A program made the position numbers and the translations under genes. The notes beneath the pieces were generated by a model. That model made no database searches and had not been told where the DNA came from. It saw nothing but the letters and a program-made list of their open reading frames with translations. 7,215 bases of DNA from an uncultured Ruminococcus sp. (GTDB lineage Bacteria > Bacillota > Clostridia > Oscillospirales > Ruminococcaceae), in contig CAMNAY010000083.1 in NCBI GenBank assembly GCA_946531975.1, positions 1 through 7,215 of the forward strand, written 5' to 3'. Of the stretch, positions 1-5,024 are shown piece by piece. How positions within the stretch are numbered: the stretch's first letter is position 1; each line of letters opens with the position of its first letter.

Positions 1-1750
1 ATGCATGGAACAGAATGCTCATGATGATCGAATTCGTGCAGACCGATTTACCGGAGCCTGTCGTACCGGCGATAATCATATGCGGCATCTTTGCGATGTC
101 TCCGAGAATGACATGACCGTCGATATCCTTTCCGACGGCGAAGGTCAGGCGGCTCTGGGAATTCTGGAATTCGTCCGATTCGAGAATTTCGCGCAGCGAG
201 ACTGTATCCTTGGTGTTGTTCGGCACCTCCACGCCGAGTGCAGGCTTGCCCTCGACCGGAGAAATACGCACGGACAGACCGCCGAGATTCAGACCGATAT
301 CGTCAGCGAGCGCCGTAATCTTCGAGATTTTGACGCCGGCAGCGGGCTGGATCTCATAGCGCGTAACCGTCGGCCCTCTGCGGATGCCGGTGATCCGGAC
401 CGTCACGCCGAAGCTCGCGAGCGTATCGACCAGCTGCTTGCCTTTTTCGCGCAGCTCCGAAGCTCTGTCCGCATCGTTTGCGTTATTTTCGGCACGGTTC
501 AGGAGGCTGAGATCCGGCGCAATATAAGGGATCTCCGGTTCCTCCTCATAGACGCTGTCATCAGACAGTGCGCCGTCATCGGAATCCTCCGCCCACGGCA
601 GCCGGTTCACCTGTTCGGGTTCCGGTTCGAGCGCGGCGAAATCCGCAAGCGCCTCCAGCTCGGCTTCCTCCTGCTTGGACATCCGGAAGCCGCCGACGCC
701 GGTTTCCGTTTGTGAAGGCAGACGGTTGATCTCCGCTTCGGGAACTGCTGCGCCGCTGTCAAAGATCGGCACATCGAGGTCGATGTTGTGGAGATCACTG
801 CGTGCAGGCACAGCCGCACCCGCATTGAGCATCTTCTCGACCTCGCGCAGATGCTGTTTATCATCGTTCGGATGCTTTTTTCTGCGGCGGGGTGCAGGTT
901 CAGCTTCCGCCTTGGCTCTGCGGCTGTCGCGGACAAAGACCGGTGCGGGCGGGAGCGGCTCAGAAAGCTCCTCCTCGTCGTCCTCGTCCTCGTCATCATC
1001 ATCCTCATAGAAATCCTCGCGCACGCTTTCGAGCCCGCGTGTTGCGGCATTGGTGATGCCGTGCCAGATCATGACGAAGGGCTTGGCGATCAGCTGAAGC
1101 ATTTCGCCGAAGCCGCGGTTTGTCAGCAGCATGAAGGTCATGATGAGCAGCAGCGAGACGATGATCTTCGCACCGACCTCATCGAACAGCCAGATCAGCG
1201 GGAAGACAATCACGCCGGAGATCAGACCGCCGCCGTAGAGATGCTTGCCGTTCTCATAGAGCAGGTTGACGGATTCCCGGAAGATCAGCGGTTCGCCGGT
1301 GTTTGGATTGAGCGAATTGAGGGAATCGCCGAAGAAAAGCTGAACAAAGCTGCTCACCAGCAGCGTCAGAACCGTTCCGTAGATTGCCTTCTTGGAGGCT
1401 TCCTTGGAGTGATCCTGCGTGATGAGAAAAGCGGTATAGAGCAGGATGACCGGCACGAACACCACGCCGATTCCGAAGAAGCCGCGGACGAAATTGTGCA
1501 TGACGGTCCAGAACTTTCCGCCCCTGACGAATGCGATAAACGCGATCATCAGCGCTGCCAGCACCATGATTGCAGAGCGGAACTGATTATTCGGCGGCTT
1601 GACCGGCGCCGCCGGCTGTTTCTTCTTTACGGTTGTTTTCGCAGGCGCACTGGGAACGGAGTTGGCACGCCTTGCAGGAGTCTTTTTTGCGCCGCCGTTA
1701 TTTTTCTTGGCGGCAGAGCCGGTCTTTCCGGCATTTTTCTTTTGCGCCAT
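1..1750 (-). CDS. FtsK/SpoIIIE family DNA translocase, N-terminal part (cut by window edge)
   Basis: Hexameric membrane-anchored ATPase that pumps chromosomal DNA through the closing septum; in sporulating Firmicutes SpoIIIE moves the chromosome into the forespore. The frame gives 583 residues and runs off the left edge. In order: a Lys/Ala/Pro-rich cytoplasmic tail (1-55); hydrophobic segments near 57-75, 87-111, 122-140, 173-189 and 194-210; an acidic tract (249-261); a low-complexity Pro/Glu/Asp linker (to about 410); the alpha domain (about 432-512, with GPTVTRYEIQPAAGVKISKI); and the Walker A motif GTTGSGKSV at 562-570. Walker B, the rest of the motor and the DNA-reading gamma domain lie outside. 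The ATG at 1748-1750 is chosen because AAGGAAAGG (1759-1767) sits 8 bases upstream. It follows uppP by 69 bp on the same strand, so co-transcription is possible. The family is certain; SpoIIIE versus a vegetative FtsK/SftA-type paralogue cannot be settled from this part. Confidence 0.96.
   Translation of the reverse strand, partial: MAQKKNAGKTGSAAKKNNGGAKKTPARRANSVPSAPAKTTVKKKQPAAPVKPPNNQFRSAIMVLAALMIAFIAFVRGGKFWTVMHNFVRGFFGIGVVFVPVILLYTAFLITQDHSKEASKKAIYGTVLTLLVSSFVQLFFGDSLNSLNPNTGEPLIFRESVNLLYENGKHLYGGGLISGVIVFPLIWLFDEVGAKIIVSLLLIMTFMLLTNRGFGEMLQLIAKPFVMIWHGITNAATRGLESVREDFYEDDDDEDEDDEEELSEPLPPAPVFVRDSRRAKAEAEPAPRRRKKHPNDDKQHLREVEKMLNAGAAVPARSDLHNIDLDVPIFDSGAAVPEAEINRLPSQTETGVGGFRMSKQEEAELEALADFAALEPEPEQVNRLPWAEDSDDGALSDDSVYEEEPEIPYIAPDLSLLNRAENNANDADRASELREKGKQLVDTLASFGVTVRITGIRRGPTVTRYEIQPAAGVKISKITALADDIGLNLGGLSVRISPVEGKPALGVEVPNNTKDTVSLREILESDEFQNSQSRLTFAVGKDIDGHVILGDIAKMPHMIIAGTTGSGKSVCTNSIIMSILFHA
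968..1006 (-). repeat. Acidic codon tract in the translocase linker
   Basis: Thirteen consecutive Asp/Glu codons (residues 249-261, a run of GAT/GAC/GAG/GAA) follow the last membrane helix of the FtsK/SpoIIIE protein. On the plus strand this reads as a tcc/tcg/tca trinucleotide tract. It marks the start of the flexible, poorly conserved linker between membrane and motor domains. Mixed codons make replication slippage less likely than in a pure repeat. Confidence 0.75.
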
Positions 1751-1796
1751 TCTGTCTGCCTTTCCTTATCAAAAAACGAAGTAAAACCGGTAGTTT

Positions 1797-1812
1797 GAGA
1801 GGAAATCCCCTC
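1797..1812 (-). other. Small hairpin between uppP and ftsK
   Basis: In the minus-strand transcript GAGGGG and CCUCUC (one G-U pair) close a four-base AUUU loop just after the uppP stop. No U-run follows directly; the only T6 run is about 20 bases further on (1771-1776). It could be a weak or partial terminator or an mRNA 3'-end structure, but it may equally be chance, and read-through from uppP into the translocase gene remains plausible. Confidence 0.3.
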
Positions 1813-1819
1813 TTATGGA

Positions 1820-2644
1820 TTACATGGAATAGATCCAGTAACCGAAGGTCAGCAGGCTGACCAGGAATGTGTAGATTGAGAACACGATGAAATTGTCGGA
1901 TTTGATGAGCCACTTGACCAGCTTGATTGCGGCAACGCCGACGACCGCAGCCGTGACGAAGCCGATTGCCGTCGCGGTCCAGTTGACTGTAATGGAGCCT
2001 TCGAGTGCATCCTTCAGCTCCACGAGGCAGCCGCCGAGAATCGCGGGAATGCCCAGCACGAAGGAATACTTGACAGCCGTTTCCTTTTCCAGACCGGAAA
2101 ACAGTCCGCCGCTGATGGTCGAGCCGGAGCGGGAGACGCCGGGGAACAGTGCCGCACACTGGAACAGACCGATCACGACGGCATCCTTTACGGTGAGATC
2201 GCCGGCAGTTTTCTTTGTGCTGCGGATACGGCTTGCGAAGAACAGCTCAACGGATGTAAACAGGAAGCAGCAGCCCAGAATCGGCAGCGTAACATTCTCA
2301 AATACATCCTTGATGAGATAGAACGGAACGAGCAGGACGAGGGAAATAAACAGCATGATGAGCATTCTGCGCTCCGGGTTCATGGTCTTCCACTTGAATT
2401 TTCCGGTGAAGATGTCCCTGACCAACCGGAAAAACTCCTTCAGCAGTGCCCAGATCGTATCACGGAACGCAATGCACACAGCGACGAGCGTACCGAGATG
2501 CAGGATCACGAGCAGGAACGTGCCCTCCTCTACCGACTGACCGGTCAGCTCCTGATAAAGCTTGAGATGACCGGAACTGGAAACCGGCAGAAATTCCGTC
2601 AGTCCCTGAATAATTGCCTGAACGATCGCATCCAGAATTGACAT
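1820..2644 (-). CDS. uppP: Undecaprenyl-diphosphatase (UppP/BacA)
   Basis: Integral membrane phosphatase that removes a phosphate from undecaprenyl diphosphate, regenerating the C55-P carrier used for peptidoglycan and other envelope polymers; overexpression of the family gives bacitracin resistance. The 274-residue product has usual family length. Both signature motifs are present: (E/Q)xxxE as Q13-G-L-T-E17 followed by FLPVSSSGH with H26, and PGVSRSGST at 168-176 with the conserved Arg172. Gln in the first motif position is common in this family. Several hydrophobic helices cover most of the chain, with a basic loop near 81-94. ATG at 2642-2644 is supported by AAGGAGG (2652-2658) seven bases upstream. 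It is transcribed divergently from sigG from the promoter at 2693-2721 and lies upstream of the translocase gene. Confidence 0.97.
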   Translation of the reverse strand: MSILDAIVQAIIQGLTEFLPVSSSGHLKLYQELTGQSVEEGTFLLVILHLGTLVAVCIAFRDTIWALLKEFFRLVRDIFTGKFKWKTMNPERRMLIMLFISLVLLVPFYLIKDVFENVTLPILGCCFLFTSVELFFASRIRSTKKTAGDLTVKDAVVIGLFQCAALFPGVSRSGSTISGGLFSGLEKETAVKYSFVLGIPAILGGCLVELKDALEGSITVNWTATAIGFVTAAVVGVAAIKLVKWLIKSDNFIVFSIYTFLVSLLTFGYWIYSM

Positions 2645-2692
2645 GCGTTTGCCTCCTTCAAAAAGTATGTTTTTACATAGTTATACTTCTAT

Positions 2693-2721
2693 ATCATACC
2701 ACATTTTCCCCGTGCTGTCAA
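2693..2721 (-). promoter_or_regulatory. Sigma-A promoter of uppP
   Basis: On the minus strand a perfect -35 TTGACA (2716-2721) and a -10 TATGAT (2693-2698) are separated by exactly 17 bases, and TGG directly before the -10 makes it an extended -10. The predicted start is near 2686, giving an untranslated leader of about 40 bases to the uppP ATG. It is among the strongest promoter matches in the window and suggests constitutive vegetative expression. Confidence 0.88.
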
Positions 2722-2731
2722 TAAAGAGAAT

Positions 2732-2747
2732 CCGCTGATTAAAGCGG
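2732..2747. repeat. Inverted repeat CCGCT-N6-AGCGG in the uppP/sigG intergenic region
   Basis: A perfect 5-bp inverted repeat (2732-2736 and 2743-2747) surrounds the six bases gattaa. Read on the plus strand it is followed by ggg c and T5 (2751-2755), so it looks like a small intrinsic terminator. No gene upstream on that strand would need one. The loop holds the proposed -35 of the sigG promoter, so a protein-binding operator is an alternative. The function is unknown. Confidence 0.45.
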
Positions 2748-2765
2748 GGCTTTTTGTGCATACTA
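2736..2765 (+). promoter_or_regulatory. Possible sigma-G/sigma-F-type promoter of sigG
   Basis: TGATTA (2736-2741) resembles the sigma-G -35 type TGAATA/TGCATA, and CATACTA (2759-2765) matches the CATnnTA -10 form exactly, with a 17-base spacer. In B. subtilis sigG is transcribed by sigma-F and then by sigma-G itself, so autoregulation would be expected. Predicted transcription would begin near 2772, leaving a leader of only about 23 bases. No good sigma-A promoter is seen for sigG. The call is by consensus only. Confidence 0.42.
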
Positions 2766-2794
2766 CCTCTATATCAAACAGAGGAGCGATGCAC
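2756..2794 (+). promoter_or_regulatory. Two-tier hairpin covering the sigG ribosome binding site
   Basis: GTGCAT (2756-2761) is the exact reverse complement of ATGCAC (2789-2794), and CCTCT (2766-2770) of AGAGG (2780-2784). The two stems are joined by a symmetric 4x4 internal loop and capped by a nine-base loop. The Shine-Dalgarno sequence is in the inner right arm, and the outer right arm ends at the base before the ATG. If transcribed whole, it should limit sigG translation. A transcript starting near 2772 would lack the left arms, so the effect depends on where transcription starts. Confidence 0.55.
2781..2786 (+). promoter_or_regulatory. Ribosome binding site that sets the sigG start
   Basis: GAGGAG lies eight bases before the ATG at 2795 but only two bases before the in-frame ATG at 2789, and it is downstream of the in-frame GTG at 2756. 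Spacing therefore selects 2795 as the start and gives a protein of the usual sigma-G length. Confidence 0.8.
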
Positions 2795-3571
2795 ATGGCA
2801 TATCAGAAGGTCGTGATTGCGGGGCTTGACACCTCGAAGCTGACCGTCCTGACGGAACGTGAAAAGATGCAGCTTCTGCGGGAGATGCAGGAGACGGGCA
2901 GTGAAGCGGCGCGGGAGAAGCTGATTCTCGGAAATCTGCGGCTGGTGCTGAGCGTGATCCAGCGCTTCACGGGCCGCGGCGAGGATGCCGACGACCTCTT
3001 TCAGATCGGCGTGATCGGTCTGATCAAAGCGATCAGCAACTTTGATCTTTCCAAGGATGTGCGCTTTTCGACGTACTGTGTCCCGATGATTGCAGGCGAG
3101 CTGCGGCGGCATCTGCGGGACAGTCATGCCGTGCGGGTAAGCCGGTCGCTGCGCGACCTCGCGTACAAGGCAATGCAGATGCGGGAACAGCTCACCGCAT
3201 CGCTCGGCAGAGAGCCGACCGCCCAGCAGATTGCGGATGAGCTCGGCACCGAACGTGCAGAGGTGGTGCTGGCGCTGGAGAGCATTTCCGATCCGGTCTC
3301 GCTGTACGAGCCGATTTATTCAGACTCCGGCGACCCGCTGTATCTGATCGACCAGATCGGCGATCCGGACAGCACCGACAGCAGCTGGATGAGTGAAATG
3401 GCGCTGCGGGATGCACTCGCGGCACTCTCGGACAGAGAAAAAAATATCCTCCGCCGGCGTTTCTGGCAGGGCAAAACGCAGGTGGAGGTCGCACAGGAGA
3501 TCGGCATCTCACAGGCACAGGTATCGCGGCTCGAAAAGGCAGCGATCGCAAAGATCAAGGAGCAGCTCTGA
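2795..3571 (+). CDS. sigG: RNA polymerase sporulation sigma factor SigG
   Basis: Late forespore-specific sigma factor that switches on spore protection and germination genes after engulfment. The 258-residue protein is of usual sigma-G length. It shows the sigma-G N-terminal signature DTSKL (12-16); region 2 with RLVLSVIQRF (49-58), the core-binding DDLFQIGVIGLIKAI (66-80) and the -10-reading RFSTYCVPMIAGELRR (90-105); region 3 (about 113-190) with SDPVSLYEPIYSDSGDP; and region 4 (about 206-256) with the helix-turn-helix EVAQEIGISQAQVSRLEKAA (231-250). DTSKL and the RRFWQGKTQVEVAQEIG stretch separate it from sigma-F. It is divergent from uppP and convergent with the YigZ-family gene; the usual neighbours spoIIGA and sigE are not upstream. 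Regulation is probably by forespore sigma factors plus the leader structure. Residue 45 is Leu, where B. subtilis sigma-G has Asn. Confidence 0.96.
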   Translation: MAYQKVVIAGLDTSKLTVLTEREKMQLLREMQETGSEAAREKLILGNLRLVLSVIQRFTGRGEDADDLFQIGVIGLIKAISNFDLSKDVRFSTYCVPMIAGELRRHLRDSHAVRVSRSLRDLAYKAMQMREQLTASLGREPTAQQIADELGTERAEVVLALESISDPVSLYEPIYSDSGDPLYLIDQIGDPDSTDSSWMSEMALRDALAALSDREKNILRRRFWQGKTQVEVAQEIGISQAQVSRLEKAAIAKIKEQL

Positions 3572-3584
3572 GAAAAGCTGCTCC
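3559..3584. terminator. Hairpin shared by the convergent sigG and YigZ-family genes
   Basis: A perfect 9-bp inverted repeat, GGAGCAGCT (3559-3567) and AGCTGCTCC (3576-3584), with an eight-base loop that contains the sigG stop codon. It lies in the 20-bp gap region between the two convergent 3' ends, ending 7 bases from the other gene's stop. Neither strand has a T-run after the stem, so it is not a textbook intrinsic terminator; it may still terminate in both directions or protect the 3' ends. Confidence 0.55.
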
Positions 3585-3591
3585 GGAGGGT

Positions 3592-4215
3592 TCACGGAAA
3601 GCTGACGAAATGCGTTTCCAGCAGTTCGAGAGCGGGCTTGCCGTTGAAGGTCTCGGTCAGGCGGGCTTCGAGCGCCGGCAGACGGTCTGTCCGGATGTCA
3701 AACAGCAGCGTGACCTTCTCGCCGAAGTCGCTGCCCGCGTCGATCGTCTCAAATTCCGGCAGCAGATAGCTGACCTTGCCGTAATTGCCGTAGTCGATCG
3801 CATAGCGGATGCGGTACGCCTCGCAGAAATGCAGCGTTTCTGCATTCTGCACGGCGAGTGCCGCCGCTGCGGAATACGCACGGGTCAGACCGCTCGCACC
3901 GAGCAGCACGCCGCCGAAATAGCGCGTCACCACACAGCAGACATCGGTCAGACCGGCTTTTTCCAGCACGCTCAGCACCGGAATCCCGCCGGTGCCCTGC
4001 GGCTCGCCGTCGTCGCTGTATCGGGAGAGCGCCCCCTCGCGGATGCGGTACGCCCAGACATTGTGTCTCGCCTTATGGTGCTTTGCCTTCACGGCATCGA
4101 CCGCAGCAAGCGCCGCTTCCGCCGTCTGAACGGGGAAAAGCTGCGCGATGAATTCGGAGCGTTTTTCGGTGATGCTCCCCTCACAGGCAGCGGCAGCCGT
4201 TGTAAATTCGATCAT
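3592..4215 (-). CDS. yigZ: YigZ/IMPACT family protein (UPF0029)
   Basis: Member of the widespread YigZ/YvyE family related to the N-terminal domain of eukaryotic IMPACT; the exact bacterial role is not firmly established, with links to translation regulation suggested. The 207-residue product matches family length (about 200). The hallmark segment SRYSDDGEPQGTGGIP (64-79) and the second motif TRYFGGVLLGASGLTRAY (97-114) are intact in the first domain; the rest (about 135-207) fits the ferredoxin-like C-terminal domain (DUF1949). The start MIEFTTAA at 4213-4215 is chosen because GAGGA (4224-4228) lies eight bases upstream; the upstream ATG at 4228-4230 overlaps that site, and the longer open frame to 4416 encodes unconserved, hairpin-derived sequence. 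It lies 88 bp downstream of the membrane protein gene on the same strand, with a hairpin in the gap, and converges with sigG. Confidence 0.93.
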   Translation of the reverse strand: MIEFTTAAAACEGSITEKRSEFIAQLFPVQTAEAALAAVDAVKAKHHKARHNVWAYRIREGALSRYSDDGEPQGTGGIPVLSVLEKAGLTDVCCVVTRYFGGVLLGASGLTRAYSAAAALAVQNAETLHFCEAYRIRYAIDYGNYGKVSYLLPEFETIDAGSDFGEKVTLLFDIRTDRLPALEARLTETFNGKPALELLETHFVSFP

Positions 4216-4242
4216 TGGAAGATTCCTCATAAACAGGCAGGA

Positions 4243-4268
4243 GGCAGAATCCGTTTCCGGATTCCGCC
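4243..4268 (-). terminator. Strong hairpin between the membrane protein gene and the YigZ-family gene
   Basis: In the minus-strand RNA an 11-bp stem (arms 4258-4268 and 4243-4253, one G-U pair) closes a GAAA loop of the stable GNRA type. The sequence after it is CUCCUGCCUGUUUAUG, so the U-run is weak. It is placed as a terminator for the upstream gene, but with 14 bases to the YigZ Shine-Dalgarno site it may instead be a processing or leader structure in a shared transcript. Confidence 0.55.
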
Positions 4269-4303
4269 TTCGCCGGTTTCTTTCTGTTGTGATTGGAGCC
4301 GGA

Positions 4304-4912
4304 TCAGAGCTGCTGTCCCATCCGGTACATGCACAGTGCAGACTGTGTTCTCCGTCTTGCCTCGCGTGAAGCGGGCATCCGACTGACTGTGCGGAGGAAG
4401 ACGCCGAGCAGGGCAAGCATCATCAGCAGATAGAGTCTGGTTACGCAGCCTCTGTTGCTGAGGTCAAAGAGCAGTGCGAGCACACCTGCCTGACCGAGAA
4501 ACACCTGCATCAGCCGTCTGTCATTGCTTGCCCGCAGGATCCACGCAGCAATCGCGGAAGGCAGCAGCATCAGCAGACCGAACGCGAGCAGCGAGGTGTT
4601 GACATAGCCGCCCATGCACCACGCAGCGATCCGGTAGCTCACGAGCATCGGGGACAGGAGCGTGAGGACGAGCAGCGAAGCATGCAGCCCGCATCTGGAG
4701 CGCAGCGCCAGCGCCGAGCAGACCGTGATCCAGAAGAAGAAGCCGAAGGTGACAGTCCCGAATGATGCGAGCAGCCCGCTGCTGTTGCCGCAGTCCGCCG
4801 CAATGTCACCCGCCTGAACCAGAAAGCCGAGCAGGACGCCTGCAAAGCCTGTCAGGGCAAAGCCCATGAACAGTTTCATGTGATTCCGAATGAATGTGAT
4901 GTATCTTTTCAT
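4304..4912 (-). CDS. Unrecognised six-helix membrane protein
   Basis: I do not recognise this 202-residue protein. Hydrophobic segments lie near 12-34, 47-70, 76-97, 103-126, 134-150 and 156-174, suggesting six transmembrane helices with a short basic N-terminus (MKRYITFIRNHMK) and a basic, Arg-rich cytoplasmic C-terminal tail (174-202). It contains six cysteines, at about 41, 65, 74, 99, 156 and 194. No catalytic or ATP-binding motif is visible. Size and helix number recall small integral membrane proteins such as SpoIIM, but I find no convincing sequence match. Coding status is supported by a strong ribosome binding site AGGGAGG (4921-4927) eight bases before the ATG and a promoter at 4936-4964. 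It is followed by a hairpin and the YigZ-family gene, and preceded by tmcAL, all on the same strand. Confidence 0.8.
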   Translation of the reverse strand: MKRYITFIRNHMKLFMGFALTGFAGVLLGFLVQAGDIAADCGNSSGLLASFGTVTFGFFFWITVCSALALRSRCGLHASLLVLTLLSPMLVSYRIAAWCMGGYVNTSLLAFGLLMLLPSAIAAWILRASNDRRLMQVFLGQAGVLALLFDLSNRGCVTRLYLLMMLALLGVFLRTVSRMPASREARRRTQSALCMYRMGQQL

Positions 4913-4935
4913 TGTAATTACCTCCCTTTGCGCTT

Positions 4936-4964
4936 ACTATACCACAAAAGGCAGCGCCGCGCAA
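4936..4964 (-). promoter_or_regulatory. Sigma-A promoter of the membrane protein gene
   Basis: On the minus strand TATAGT (4936-4941) preceded by TGG forms an extended -10, with a weak -35 TTGCGC (4959-4964) at a 17-base spacing. The predicted start near 4929 leaves a very short leader of about 17 bases to the ATG at 4912, just enough to include the ribosome binding site. Confidence 0.65.
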
Positions 4965-4981
4965 GGGCTTTTCAAAATTAC

Positions 4982-5000
4982 AAAAAGATTATTCAGAATC
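4982..5000 (-). terminator. Weak terminator candidate after tmcAL
   Basis: In the minus-strand RNA GAUU (4997-5000) and AAUC (4987-4990) could pair around a six-base loop, followed directly by U5 (4982-4986). The stem is short and A/U-rich, so stability is poor. Position, 25 bases past the tmcAL stop and before the next gene's promoter, is what makes it worth listing. Confidence 0.3.
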
Positions 5001-5024
5001 ATTCATGTTCTCTTCATTTTTTCT

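Noticed and set aside
788..1798. 336-codon plus-strand open frame antisense to the translocase gene
   Set aside because: The complementary frame encodes recognisable FtsK/SpoIIIE membrane and linker sequence; the antisense product is low-complexity and unsupported.
2663..2688. Inverted repeat AAGTAT...ATACTT (with nested TATGT/ACATA) in the uppP leader
   Set aside because: Short, A/T-rich and overlapping the predicted transcription start, so a leader structure is unlikely to be stable or complete.
2756..2794. Longer sigG starting at the GTG at 2756 or the ATG at 2789
   Set aside because: The GTG has no ribosome site, the 2789 ATG is only two bases from GAGGAG, and neither extension matches the sigma-G N-terminus.
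4216..4416. N-terminal extension of the YigZ-family gene
   Set aside because: The extension is unconserved, crosses the 4243-4268 hairpin and overlaps the membrane protein gene; the ribosome site at 4224-4228 selects the start at 4215.
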